Positions 46,893 through 56,412 of a DNA stretch of 64,000 bases are shown in pieces. The notes under the pieces were generated by a model, which was not told where the DNA came from, did not search any database, and saw only the letters and a list, made by a program, of their open reading frames with translations. Every line of letters begins with the position of its first letter. Positions within the stretch are counted from its first letter, which is position 1. Both the position numbers and the translations under genes were made by a program. The DNA comes from Streptococcus mitis bv. 2 str. SK95 (GTDB lineage Bacteria; Bacillota; Bacilli; Lactobacillales; Streptococcaceae), in NCBI RefSeq assembly GCF_000222705.1, contig NZ_AFUB01000039.1, positions 1-64,000 of the forward strand, in the 5' to 3' direction.

Positions 46893-47193
46893 TCACATAC
46901 CAAAAGACAAACCTAGAAAGACTAATGCTAAAAAGGAATCATACAAAAGATTAAACATGAGAAAGAGCCCCCACGTGACCAAATAGTCCAAGCGACCACT
47001 TCTCTTTGCAATCACAAATAAAATGATGTGGTAGACTAAGTGAAAGAGAAGAAAGCCAACAAAACCTGGATAGAGAACAGGCACGACTCTTTCCAGCTGC
47101 CAAAGCATCACTACTTCTCCTACAAGTGACGCAAGGATAATTCCATGATAAAGAAGACTTATTTTTTTTAGAAGCTTGAACAGATCCTTTCAT
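46893..47193 (-). pseudogene. Small membrane protein, frameshifted at the start codon
   Basis: The minus-strand frame downstream of 47189 reads KDLFKLLKKISLLYHGIIL and continues through three hydrophobic segments to LFLMFNLLYDSFLALVFLGL. It has no ATG in phase. The ATG at 47191-47193 is followed by AAAGGAT, one A too many; with AA it would read MKDLFKLLKK. As it stands translation from that ATG enters a different frame. An internal GTG/ATG (near 47111) with GGAGA upstream could still give a 72-residue product. No family was recognised. Confidence 0.6.
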
Positions 47194-47301
47194 ACTTTCT
47201 CATCCCCTCGCTGTGTTTCCTACTATCCCGTTTTCTTTTATTTTAACATATCTCCCCCAAATCGAATCTCCAATAATATTTATTTAAAATATGATTTTTA
47301 C

Positions 47302-47330
47302 TTTACTTCTTTAGTGAAAAGGATTACAAT
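47302..47330 (+). promoter_or_regulatory. Promoter of uspA
   Basis: TTTACT (47302-47307), 17-base spacer, TACAAT (47325-47330). Confidence 0.7.
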
Positions 47331-47360
47331 AAAAGTAAGAAAATTTCAGGAGGTTTCATT

Positions 47361-47813
47361 ATGGCACAACGTTACCAAAATGTTATGGTTGCAATTGATG
47401 GTTCTAAAGAGGCAGACTTGGCTTTTGTTAAAGGTGTTTACACTGCTCTACGCAATGATTCCAAGCTCACCATTGCCCATGTTATTGACACACGCGCTCT
47501 TCAAAGCGTGTCTACCTTTGATGCTGAAGTTTACGAAGAACTCCAAGTTGACGCTGAAAGTTTGATGAAAGAGTACGAAAAACGTGCAAAAGATGCGGGC
47601 GTGACCGATATTCATACCGTCATCGAAATGGGAAATCCAAAAACTCTCCTTGCCCGTACCATTCCAGACGCAGAAAATGTTGACCTGATTCTCGTCGGTG
47701 CAACAGGTCTTAATGCCTTTGAACGCCTCTTGGTTGGCTCTTCATCTGAATACATCCTCCGCCACGCAAAAGTTGATTTGCTCGTCGTGAGAGAACAAGA
47801 AAAAACATTATAG
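47361..47813 (+). CDS. Universal stress protein, UspA family
   Basis: This 150-residue nucleotide-binding protein has the start VMVAIDGSKEADLAF with the ATP-contacting Asp and the phosphate-loop signature GATGLNAFERLLVGSSSEYIL (Gly-2X-Gly-9X-Gly-Ser), so it probably binds ATP. The Shine-Dalgarno AGGAGG is perfect. It is monocistronic, between an aminotransferase region and a convergent HAD protein. Physiological role unknown. Confidence 0.92.
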   Translation: MAQRYQNVMVAIDGSKEADLAFVKGVYTALRNDSKLTIAHVIDTRALQSVSTFDAEVYEELQVDAESLMKEYEKRAKDAGVTDIHTVIEMGNPKTLLARTIPDAENVDLILVGATGLNAFERLLVGSSSEYILRHAKVDLLVVREQEKTL

Positions 47814-47819
47814 GAACAC

Positions 47820-47848
47820 AAAAGGAGCCTGCTAGGCTCCCTTTTTTC
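47820..47848. terminator. Bidirectional terminator between uspA and the HAD-MazG gene
   Basis: AAAAGGAGCC-TGCTA-GGCTCCCTTTTTT serves uspA; the minus strand carries a T-rich tail too. Confidence 0.88.
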
Positions 47849-49234
47849 TTACTTATTTCTCTCTTTATGTCGCTCATAAGCCTTGAGCTGACGCTGCAGT
47901 TCCTTTCTGATAGCAGGTTCTGGAGCATATTTTTCGTCCCAGTCATCCGGTTTTAAGATTTTATGTGTAACTGGATCAAAATGAGCTTTTCCATCAGGAA
48001 AAACCTTCCCCATGTTTGCCTCATGCACAATATCAAATATGCGTTCTGGATCCACTCCCATCAAGGCAAAACTGCCGTAAGTAAAATACAGTGTATCGAT
48101 TAAGGCATCAACCTGCCCGATTAGATCTTTTTGGGCAGGCGTTTTTTGCCTCACCTTTTCGGCCGCCTTATCAAGTGCCGCATGCATGCTTGCAAGTGAC
48201 TGCTGGAATTCTTCCTCCGAAGAACTTGCCGCGCGAACAAACTCTACTAATTCTTCAATTTTAAAATCTGCGCGGTGGGTTGCACCTTCAGCATCCCATG
48301 CCTGTGGCTCTTCTTGAGTTCGTTCATCCATCATGTGGTGGAAGGTCTTGACCTTATTAAAGTGGTAGTCTCGACTGACAAACACTTTTTCTGAAGCCAA
48401 AACACCAAAGTGCTCGAGCGCCTTGTGGATACCATCTTGCTGGTTACTTGCTGTAATGTGCTTGGCAACTTCTTTGACGCTGCTACTGCCATTTCCCATA
48501 GCTACAGACATACCAACACCTGCCAACATTTCCAGGTCATTGTCTGAATCACCGAAAGCCATGACTTGGTTGAGATCAAAACCATATTCTTTCCCGACTC
48601 GGCGAATGCCTTCTAGTTTGGAATTTCCTTGGTTGATGATATCTGCTGCAAAAGGATTGCTTCGAGTCAATTTCAAATCTTCAAAATCACTTGCAGCTTT
48701 CTCAGATTCTTCAGGAGTCATCAGCATTAACACTTGATAGATTGGCTCATTGATCAAACGAAGTAGGTCATCTTCCTTTTGAGGAACTGCCTTACTAACC
48801 ATTCGATTAAAGGAACGGCTAACGGTTCTTGTTAAGCCAGTTGGAATGAAACGGCTAACCAGCTGTGAAAAGGACCCAAGACCAAATGACATAATTTTCG
48901 AACCAACAACAGCATGCTCGGTTCCAAGAGCGATTTCTTTTCGCTCTTTTTTAGCATAGGCAATCAATTGACGCAGGCTTGACTTAGCAATCGGGCTAGC
49001 AAATAAGACTTTTTCTTTATTAAAGATATATTGTCCGTTATAAGTTATTGCAAAATCCAGATCTAAATCTTCCATCAATTCCTTGACAAAAAACGGTCCT
49101 CGTCCTGTCGCCACTCCGACAAGCACCCCTTGCTCTTTCACAATCCTAATCGCGTCCTTAGTGGATTTCAAAACACTCTTACGATCGTTGACTAGCGTTC
49201 CATCGATATCAAAAAAAACAGCCTTGACTTCCAT
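47849..49234 (-). CDS. Fusion of Cof-type HAD phosphatase and MazG/PRA-PH-like NTP pyrophosphatase
   Basis: This is a 461-residue two-domain protein. Residues 1-275 are a Cof/HAD-IIB phosphatase with FFDIDGTLVND (nucleophile Asp9), GVATGRGPFF, a cap domain and MAFGDSDNDLEML. Residues about 290-440 form an all-alpha domain resembling phosphoribosyl-ATP pyrophosphohydrolase/MazG. It has KIEELVEFVRAASSSEEEF, then DALIDTLYFTYGSFALMGV and EANMGKVFPDGKAH. The combination points to a phosphate or nucleotide house-cleaning enzyme; neither substrate is known. Confidence 0.85.
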   Translation of the reverse strand: MEVKAVFFDIDGTLVNDRKSVLKSTKDAIRIVKEQGVLVGVATGRGPFFVKELMEDLDLDFAITYNGQYIFNKEKVLFASPIAKSSLRQLIAYAKKERKEIALGTEHAVVGSKIMSFGLGSFSQLVSRFIPTGLTRTVSRSFNRMVSKAVPQKEDDLLRLINEPIYQVLMLMTPEESEKAASDFEDLKLTRSNPFAADIINQGNSKLEGIRRVGKEYGFDLNQVMAFGDSDNDLEMLAGVGMSVAMGNGSSSVKEVAKHITASNQQDGIHKALEHFGVLASEKVFVSRDYHFNKVKTFHHMMDERTQEEPQAWDAEGATHRADFKIEELVEFVRAASSSEEEFQQSLASMHAALDKAAEKVRQKTPAQKDLIGQVDALIDTLYFTYGSFALMGVDPERIFDIVHEANMGKVFPDGKAHFDPVTHKILKPDDWDEKYAPEPAIRKELQRQLKAYERHKERNK

Positions 49235-49299
49235 CCTATCCCATTCTCCCCTTTTGTGTTACAATGATTATACCACATTTCAGAAAGAGTGAGTAATTC

Positions 49300-50262
49300 A
49301 TGCCTAAGAAAATCCTTGTTTTACATACAGGTGGGACTATTTCCATGCAAGCAGACGCCACTGGTGCCGTTGTAACTAGTCAGGACAATCCCATGAACCA
49401 TGTATCCAATCCACTTGAAGGGATTGAGGTTCATGCCCTAGACTTTTTTAACCTGCCAAGTCCCCATATCAAACCCAAGCATATGCTTGCGCTCTATCAT
49501 AAAATCAAAGAGGAAGCAGACCACTACGATGGAGTTGTCATCACACATGGAACAGATACGCTAGAGGAAACTGCCTACTTCCTTGATACCATGGAAATCC
49601 CACACATGCCCATCGTTCTAACTGGAGCTATGCGTAGTTCCAACGAACTCGGTAGCGACGGTGTATACAACTATCTGAGTGCTTTACGAGTTGCCAGCGA
49701 TGACAAAGCAGCCGAAAAGGGTGTGCTGGTCGTCATGAATGATGAAATCCACGCGGCCAAGTATGTTACCAAAACCCATACCACCAACGTCGGTACCTTT
49801 CAAACTCCTACTCACGGGCCTCTCGGTCTTATCATGAAGCAAGAAATCCTCTACTTCAAAACAGCTGAGCCTCGTGTCCGTTTTGATCTCGAACATATTC
49901 AAGGTCTGGTTCCCATCATCTCTGCCTATGCCGGTATGACAGACGAGCTGATTGATATGCTTGACCTAGATCACCTAGATGGATTAGTCATTCAAGCTTT
50001 TGGAGCAGGTAATGTACCCAAAGAAACAGCTCAAAAATTAGAAAGTCTCCTCCAAAAAGGAATCCCAGTCGCCTTGGTCTCACGTTGTTTTAACGGAATT
50101 GCTGAACCTGTTTATGCCTACCAAGGGGGAGGAGTTCAATTACAAAATTCTGGTGTTCTCTTTGTCAAAGAACTCAATGCTCAAAAAGCTCGCCTCAAAT
50201 TATTAATTGCCCTTAATGCTGGACTAAAAGGACAAGAACTTCGCAATTACATGGAAGGTTAA
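49300..50262 (+). CDS. L-asparaginase, type I
   Basis: This 320-residue enzyme hydrolyses asparagine to aspartate and ammonia. The two active-site motifs are LHTGGTISM (catalytic Thr near residue 13) and VVITHGTDTLEETAYFL (Thr-Asp-Lys type second triad). There is no signal peptide, so it is cytoplasmic, as for the AnsA class. It is divergent from the HAD-MazG gene, with overlapping -10 elements near 49260-49275, and converges on ccpA. Confidence 0.93.
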   Translation: MPKKILVLHTGGTISMQADATGAVVTSQDNPMNHVSNPLEGIEVHALDFFNLPSPHIKPKHMLALYHKIKEEADHYDGVVITHGTDTLEETAYFLDTMEIPHMPIVLTGAMRSSNELGSDGVYNYLSALRVASDDKAAEKGVLVVMNDEIHAAKYVTKTHTTNVGTFQTPTHGPLGLIMKQEILYFKTAEPRVRFDLEHIQGLVPIISAYAGMTDELIDMLDLDHLDGLVIQAFGAGNVPKETAQKLESLLQKGIPVALVSRCFNGIAEPVYAYQGGGVQLQNSGVLFVKELNAQKARLKLLIALNAGLKGQELRNYMEG

Positions 50263-50265
50263 AAT

Positions 50266-50303
50266 TGAAAATCAGGAAATCTTCTTGATTCCCTGATTTT
50301 TTC
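50266..50303. terminator. Bidirectional terminator between asparaginase and ccpA
   Basis: AAAATCAGGAAATC and GATTCCCTGATTTT pair around TTCTT, with T tracts on both strands. Confidence 0.88.
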
Positions 50304-51313
50304 TATTTACGTTTTCGTGTCGAACGACGTTCTGTCAAGCCGTGAGGTAGAAGAACTTCACGTTCTTCTAACTCTTCCTTATGCATAATCTTGGTCAACA
50401 TACGCATACTGATAGCACCAAGGTCGTATAGAGGTTGAGCAATTGTCGTTAAGTTTGGACGAGTGAATCGTGCAATTTGAGAATCATCTGTCGTAATGAT
50501 TTCAAACTCTTCCGGTACAGAAATACCGTGATCTGCCAAGCCATTTAACACACCCGCAGCCAATTCATCACCTGTCACAACTGCAGCTGTAGCCTGTGAA
50601 GAAACCAAGCGCTCCGCCAGGGCATAGCCATCATTATAGCTGTATTTAGATTCAAATACCAAGCCCTCGCTATAAGGGATTCCTGCCTTTTTCAATGCTT
50701 CCTTGTAACCAATCAATCGAATTTTGCCGTTGATATCATCAACAAGTGGTCCACTGATAAAGGCAATCTTTTCATTTTCCTGAAGCAAATGAGTTACTGC
50801 ATCAATCGTTGCTTGTTTGTAGTCAATATTAACACTTGGCAACTGGTGTTCTATATCCACCGTTCCTGCAAGGACAACTGGTGTCCGAGAACGAGAAAAT
50901 TCTGAACGAATCTTTTCAGTCAAGTGATAGCCCATAAAAATGATCCCGTCAACCTGTTTTGAAAAGAGAGTATTAACTACTGAAACTTCTTTTTCATCGT
51001 CTTCATCACTGTTGGCTAGGACGATATTGTACTTATACATCTCTGCAATATCATCAATCCCCTTGGCTAGGGTTGAAAAATAGCCATTGGTGATATTTGG
51101 AATCACAACACCAACTGTCGTGGTTTTCTTGCTGGCCAAGCCACGCGCTACCGCATTTGGACGGTAGTCAAGACGATCAATCACCTCTAGAACTTTTTTA
51201 CGAGTATTCTCTTTGACGTTCTTATTGCCATTCACTACACGGCTAACAGTTGCCATTGAAACCCCAGCTTCACGGGCAACATCATAAATCGTTACTGTAT
51301 CATCTGTGTTCAT
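50303..51313 (-). CDS. ccpA: Catabolite control protein A
   Basis: This LacI-family master regulator of carbon catabolite control binds cre sites with HPr-Ser-P; 336 residues. The helix-turn-helix is TIYDVAREAGVSMATVSRVV (8-27), the hinge helix RPNAVARGLA and the effector domain contains VGVVIPNITNGYFS. A 17-spaced promoter and a cre-like site lie in its leader, consistent with autoregulation. Likely direct targets in this window are manLMN and pflA. Confidence 0.97.
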   Translation of the reverse strand: MNTDDTVTIYDVAREAGVSMATVSRVVNGNKNVKENTRKKVLEVIDRLDYRPNAVARGLASKKTTTVGVVIPNITNGYFSTLAKGIDDIAEMYKYNIVLANSDEDDEKEVSVVNTLFSKQVDGIIFMGYHLTEKIRSEFSRSRTPVVLAGTVDIEHQLPSVNIDYKQATIDAVTHLLQENEKIAFISGPLVDDINGKIRLIGYKEALKKAGIPYSEGLVFESKYSYNDGYALAERLVSSQATAAVVTGDELAAGVLNGLADHGISVPEEFEIITTDDSQIARFTRPNLTTIAQPLYDLGAISMRMLTKIMHKEELEEREVLLPHGLTERRSTRKRK

Positions 51314-51333
51314 TCTGTTTCCTTTCTATATTG

Positions 51334-51349
51334 AAAATTTCGCTTTCAT
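51334..51349 (-). promoter_or_regulatory. cre-like site in the ccpA leader
   Basis: The minus strand reads ATGAAAGCGAAATTTT, matching 14 of 16 positions of WTGNNARCGNWWWCAW. It lies about 20 bases downstream of the expected transcription start. Confidence 0.6.
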
Positions 51350-51364
51350 ACATCTGCTTACTCC

Positions 51365-51393
51365 ATTTTATCACTTATTGTAAACACTTTCAA
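51365..51393 (-). promoter_or_regulatory. Promoter of ccpA
   Basis: TTGAAA (51388-51393), 17-base spacer, TAAAAT (51365-51370) on the minus strand. Confidence 0.75.
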
Positions 51394-51462
51394 GTATTTT
51401 TTAGAGAAACTTTGAAAAAATTTCACAACCTATTCCCATTTTGAAAAAGCGAGTACGATTTC

Positions 51463-51491
51463 TTGATTTTTGGGATGTTTTGCTGTATGAT
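51463..51491 (+). promoter_or_regulatory. Promoter of the DUF960 gene
   Basis: TTGATT (51463-51468), 17-base spacer, TATGAT (51486-51491). Confidence 0.7.
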
Positions 51492-51516
51492 AAGGAAAAA
51501 TAAAAGGAGGGAGGGA

Positions 51517-51840
51517 ATGTTTATGGCTTTTACAAATACTCAGAGACGTTCGGCCAGTTTTGGTGTTGTGACCAGCTTGCCTGATGATGTTATCGATTCT
51601 TTATGGTTTATTATCGATCATTTTTTGAAAAACGTATTTGAATTAGAAGAGGAACTAGAATTTCAACTACTAAACAACGAGGGGACCATCACCTTCCATT
51701 TTTCTAGCCAGCACCTGCCGACTAGTATCGACTTTGATTTTAATCATCCTTTTGATCCTCTTTACCCTCCTAAAGTCCTTGTTTTAGACATGGACGGGAA
51801 AGAAACCATTCTCCTTCCTGAAGAAAATGACCTATTTTAA
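51517..51840 (+). CDS. DUF960 family protein
   Basis: This 107-residue acidic soluble protein starts MFMAFTNTQRRSASFGVVTS. The TNTQRRSASFGVVTSLPDDV N-terminus and the LEFQLLN and FSSQHLPTSIDFDF stretches fit the DUF960 family of streptococci, which has no known function. The Shine-Dalgarno run GGAGGGAGGG serves either the ATG at 51517 or the one at 51523. Upstream codons up to 51463 are also open but overlap the promoter. Confidence 0.82.
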   Translation: MFMAFTNTQRRSASFGVVTSLPDDVIDSLWFIIDHFLKNVFELEEELEFQLLNNEGTITFHFSSQHLPTSIDFDFNHPFDPLYPPKVLVLDMDGKETILLPEENDLF

Positions 51841-51887
51841 AAACTCTAGCTTCTCGGCGCAAACTGCTGAGGAACTAGAGTTTTTTC
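51838..51887. terminator. Bidirectional terminator between DUF960 gene and folate operon
   Basis: AAACTCTAG and CTAGAGTTT pair across a 25-base loop that holds a smaller hairpin; T tracts flank both sides. Confidence 0.85.
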
Positions 51888-52699
51888 TATTTGTTCAATT
51901 CTTGATACAAGTAGCGTATCGGTTGTTTTAAGATTGGATGAATAAAATGGGGAGCTATTTCCACTAACGGCTCAAGGACAAAGAGGCGTTCTGCTATATA
52001 AGGATGAGGCAAGATGAGGTCGTCTGTATAAATGACTTGGTCTTCTACAAAGAGTAGGTCCAAATCAATCAAACGAGGCCCCCAATGCACCTCTCGAACC
52101 CGTCCCATCTCGGACTCAATGGCTAACAAGGTTTTTAACAAGACTGGAGCGGGTAGCCAGGTTTCTACTTCAACCACCTGATTGGCAAAGCTATCCTGTT
52201 CCACACCACCCCAAGGCTCCGTCGTTAAGACACTGGACTCTTTGAGAATACGGATACCTCGAGTTCGCATTTTCTCAATGGCATGCTCCAAGTTCGCTTT
52301 CTTGTCTCCCATATTACTTCCTAGAGCGATAAAGGCCCGCTGCTTACGACGGTGAATGGTCACCGAGCAGGTATCTAGTGGCAAATGCACTGGAGCCCAA
52401 GGTTTTTTGAGTTCCAACTCAATTTCTTGGACAAGAGGATAGGTCTCAAAGGTATGTTCTACCAGTTTATAGGCTACCGTTTCAATCAGGTCCTCAGTTG
52501 TTTCCTGAAACCAAGTCGTCCACTGCTGACAAAGTTCGCCGTAATGGATAGAAGCCGCCAAATCCAAGTCTGTCGCTGCCTTGGTCATATCATAGGATAG
52601 GGTCGCCGAAATGACAAACTTTTGCCCTAGCTCTTTTTCACTTGGAAAGAGTCCGTGATAAGCAAATATTTCCAAATCTTTAATCCGCAGTTGATCCAT
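51887..52699 (-). CDS. sulD: Bifunctional dihydroneopterin aldolase / 6-hydroxymethyl-dihydropterin pyrophosphokinase
   Basis: This carries two steps of folate synthesis on one chain, 270 residues. Residues 1-118 are the FolB aldolase ([21 protein letters not shown]). Residues 120-270 are FolK with [35 protein letters not shown] and [16 protein letters not shown]. The fusion is the known SulD arrangement of pneumococcus. It is the last gene of sulABCD, preceded by an intra-operon terminator-like hairpin. Confidence 0.95.
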   Translation of the reverse strand: MDQLRIKDLEIFAYHGLFPSEKELGQKFVISATLSYDMTKAATDLDLAASIHYGELCQQWTTWFQETTEDLIETVAYKLVEHTFETYPLVQEIELELKKPWAPVHLPLDTCSVTIHRRKQRAFIALGSNMGDKKANLEHAIEKMRTRGIRILKESSVLTTEPWGGVEQDSFANQVVEVETWLPAPVLLKTLLAIESEMGRVREVHWGPRLIDLDLLFVEDQVIYTDDLILPHPYIAERLFVLEPLVEIAPHFIHPILKQPIRYLYQELNK

Positions 52700-52714
52700 A
52701 ACTTCTCCTTTCTA

Positions 52715-52739
52715 GAAAAATCCGCTTATAGCGGATTCT
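52715..52739 (-). terminator. Intra-operon hairpin between folE and folBK
   Basis: The minus strand reads AATCCGC-TATA-AGCGGATTTTTC, a compact stem with a T tail, placed between the folE stop and the Shine-Dalgarno of sulD. It would terminate a fraction of transcripts before the last gene. Confidence 0.8.
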
Positions 52740-52741
52740 TT

Positions 52742-53296
52742 TTATAGTCCCATTAAACGATAAGCCTGATCTCGGAGATCCTTATCTGTTTCAAATAGAC
52801 CACGAGCTACTGTCGTCAAGGTTGCCGTGCCTGGTTTTCGAACACCACGCATGCTCATACACATATGCTCTGCCTCAATGACAACAAAGGCTCCCTTAGC
52901 CCCCAGATAGTCCATCAAGGCATCGGCCACTTCGATATTCAACCGTTCTTGAATCTGTGGTTTTTTAGAATAAACTTCAACCGTACGGGCTAGCTTAGAC
53001 AAGCCTGCCACACGACCATCTGGAATATAGGCAATATGCGCTCTCCCATAAAATGGTAGAAAGTGGTGTTCACACATGGTGTGGAAAAAGATATCCTTTT
53101 CCACTACCATATTATCATCAATAATCTCAAAGGATTTTGATAAATGTTCCTCAGCAGTTTGGCCAAGACCTGAAAAAATCTCTTGATACATACGGGCTAC
53201 ACGAGCAGGTGTTTCCTGTAAGCCCTCGCGGTTAGCGTCCTCACCAACGGCCTCGATAATCATTTTTACAGCCGCTTCAATCTTTTGTGTATCCAT
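52742..53296 (-). CDS. folE: GTP cyclohydrolase I
   Basis: This is the first step of folate synthesis, GTP to dihydroneopterin triphosphate; 184 residues. Zinc ligands are in [15 protein letters not shown] and [15 protein letters not shown], with [21 protein letters not shown] between. Called SulC in pneumococcus. It ends 42 bp before sulD and starts three bases after folC. Confidence 0.97.
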   Translation of the reverse strand: MDTQKIEAAVKMIIEAVGEDANREGLQETPARVARMYQEIFSGLGQTAEEHLSKSFEIIDDNMVVEKDIFFHTMCEHHFLPFYGRAHIAYIPDGRVAGLSKLARTVEVYSKKPQIQERLNIEVADALMDYLGAKGAFVVIEAEHMCMSMRGVRKPGTATLTTVARGLFETDKDLRDQAYRLMGL

Positions 53297-53299
53297 TCT

Positions 53300-54601
53300 C
53301 TAGTTATTCCTCTCCATCAGGTAGGCTCTCACTTGGTTCAAGAAATACAAGGAACCCGTGACAATCCTAACTGTTTGTTTCTCTTCATTTTTATCTGTCA
53401 ATTTCTGCTCTAGAAAATCCGGCCAACTTTGGTAATTGAGATTTCTAGACTTGGCTGTCTCTTTCAGCACGTTTTCATCAGTCGCCCGACTATCGTCAAA
53501 ATGTGTCAGGGTAAGCTCGGTATCTGGCATTTCCCCTAGCAAGTCCAGCATATCATCCAAGGCCTTGGTTTTGATGCAGGTAAAGAGGATTTCCTTATGA
53601 TAATCCGCAAAGCGTTCTTGCAAGGTTGCTAATAAAGCCTTGATAGCATGGGGATTATGGGCCCCATCCAAAAGCAGCAAGGGGTCACTAGACACGACCT
53701 CCAAACGCCCTGGCCAACTGGTTTCTTTCAAAGCTTGAGCAACCAAGTCATTACTTGCTAACTCTCGTCCAGTCTCCTGGCAATAAGTGTCTAGGAGGGC
53801 AAGCGCCATCCCCGCATTCTCTATCTGATGTAAACCAATCAGACCAGTCTGGAAACGACCTTGTCTGACAGCACTTGTATAGTCAAAGACCTCTCCTGTC
53901 ACCACACTTTCTTGATGACTGACTTGATAATCACTCCCATAGGCAAGTCTCGGCGCATTTTTCCCTTCCGCAATGCGGTCGATAACAGTCAAGGCTGCTG
54001 GAGTAATGCGACCTGTCACCAAGGGAATGCCTTGCTTGATAATACCAGCCTTCTGCTCTGCTATGGCTTCCAAGGTGTCACCAAGTAGGGCTACATGATC
54101 CAGTCCAATAGTCGTAATTCCTGTTAAAATTGGCTGGCAAACATTGGTACTATCCAGAAGGCCACCCATACCGACTTCCATGATGGCCACATCAACTTTT
54201 TCAGTGGCAAAGTAATCATAGGCAAGAGCTGTGACAATCTCAAATTCAGTCGTTCCTTGTAATGCAACGCTCCTCTCCCCCTCAAGCAAAGAGCGATAAA
54301 CTGCCATCATGGCTTCTAGTCTCACTTCGGGAATGGATTCACCATTGATGCTAATCTGGTCTGTATAATGAATGAGATAGGGCGAGCTGAAAACACCAAC
54401 TCTCAGACCTAGCTTTTCCAGCATATTTTTCAAAAAAGCAATGGTCGAACCCTTGCCATTGGTCCCTCCGATATGGATAACCTTGAGTTTGAGATGGGGA
54501 TTACCTCGCAGGGCTAGGAGTTCTACCATTCGCTCCAAGCCAAAATGCGGTTGATCCGTCCGATAGTGGGCAATCCACTGATTGTTTTCAATTTCTTTCA
54601 T
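53300..54601 (-). CDS. folC: Dihydrofolate synthase / folylpolyglutamate synthase
   Basis: This adds glutamate to dihydropteroate; 433 residues with a Mur-ligase fold. The P-loop is HIGGTNGKGSTIAFL (about 43-57), the omega-loop region has SSPYLIHYTDQISING, the central domain MEVGMGGLLDSTNV, and LLLDGAHNPHAIKAL opens the C-terminal domain. Called SulB in pneumococcus. One base separates it from folP. Confidence 0.95.
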   Translation of the reverse strand: MKEIENNQWIAHYRTDQPHFGLERMVELLALRGNPHLKLKVIHIGGTNGKGSTIAFLKNMLEKLGLRVGVFSSPYLIHYTDQISINGESIPEVRLEAMMAVYRSLLEGERSVALQGTTEFEIVTALAYDYFATEKVDVAIMEVGMGGLLDSTNVCQPILTGITTIGLDHVALLGDTLEAIAEQKAGIIKQGIPLVTGRITPAALTVIDRIAEGKNAPRLAYGSDYQVSHQESVVTGEVFDYTSAVRQGRFQTGLIGLHQIENAGMALALLDTYCQETGRELASNDLVAQALKETSWPGRLEVVSSDPLLLLDGAHNPHAIKALLATLQERFADYHKEILFTCIKTKALDDMLDLLGEMPDTELTLTHFDDSRATDENVLKETAKSRNLNYQSWPDFLEQKLTDKNEEKQTVRIVTGSLYFLNQVRAYLMERNN

Positions 54602-54602
54602 C

Positions 54603-55568
<966 letters not shown>

Positions 55569-55650
55569 TCACCACATTATTTCTCTATTTTACCATAAAA
55601 AGAAAAAGATGGATACGCCCGCATTCATCTTTTCCAAGTAAGGAAATGGT

Positions 55651-56358
55651 CTAGAAAGGCAAGCCTACATTTCGACTAATCAAAACCAGTAAAGCCAGCA
55701 AACAAAAGGCAATACCATTGACAATCATATGAAGCAAGATCGACATCTCTAAACGTTCTGTTCTGTAGGCTGTCCAAGTTAAAACTGTCGACATTCCTCC
55801 ATAGATAAGGAGAGAAGGCAGATTGGTCGGTGTGTGGAGCAAGGCAAAGACGACTGCACCTACAAGATAACCCAACTTCTCCTTCCCACGGAAGATCTTT
55901 TTAGGGATAATTCCACGACACAATATTTCCTCACAAATAGGAGCAATCAGAACCAGTAAGAAAAAACTGGAAATCAGCGAGCTATTCTGAACCAGATTAT
56001 TAATAGTTGATTGATTGCTGGTCGTAGATTCATTCATCAGACGGAGCAAGGCAGATCCGAATAAGTTACTTGTGAAAATAACCAAATAACTCAAAACCAA
56101 GCGGGCCAGATCTTTTGCCTTGAAAAAAGAAAGATTGAAGGTCGCAATCTCTGTTTTTCGCGCACTAAAGATAAAAACAGTTAGAATAGCGACCGACAGC
56201 AAAGCCACCAAGAGTCCTGACTGTAGGAGTGGGAATTGTCTAGCGGATAAAAGGGCAGATAAAATTAAGGGAAGTTGAGATAACACCAGTCCTATTAAAA
56301 AAATCAACACCCATATTCCTCTATCCAGAATTTCTTGCCAGATACTTTTTTTCTTCAT
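55651..56358 (-). CDS. CPBP family intramembrane glutamic endopeptidase
   Basis: This 235-residue polytopic protein has the three Abi/CPBP motifs: EEILCRG (Glu143, Glu144, Arg148), FALLH (Phe171, His175) and a later IVNG-type motif (MIVNGIAF). Members process lipoproteins or confer bacteriocin self-immunity. The role here is unknown. It lies between the NCS2 permease and the folate operon, with its Shine-Dalgarno (AAGGAGG) just after a terminator. Confidence 0.88.
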   Translation of the reverse strand: MKKKSIWQEILDRGIWVLIFLIGLVLSQLPLILSALLSARQFPLLQSGLLVALLSVAILTVFIFSARKTEIATFNLSFFKAKDLARLVLSYLVIFTSNLFGSALLRLMNESTTSNQSTINNLVQNSSLISSFFLLVLIAPICEEILCRGIIPKKIFRGKEKLGYLVGAVVFALLHTPTNLPSLLIYGGMSTVLTWTAYRTERLEMSILLHMIVNGIAFCLLALLVLISRNVGLPF

Positions 56359-56375
56359 GATATACCTCCTTATAA

Positions 56376-56402
56376 TAAAAAGGGGAAGACCCCCCTTTTT
56401 AT
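56376..56402 (-). terminator. Terminator after the NCS2 permease
   Basis: AAAAAGGGG and CCCCTTTTT pair around GGTCTT on the minus strand. Confidence 0.88.
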
Positions 56403-56412
56403 ATTATACCAT

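Noticed and set aside
46951-47193. An 80-codon frame starting MKGSVQASKKNK
   Set aside because: Downstream it reads out of frame through the hydrophobic protein encoded in the other frame, so it is the shifted product of the broken small membrane gene rather than a separate gene.
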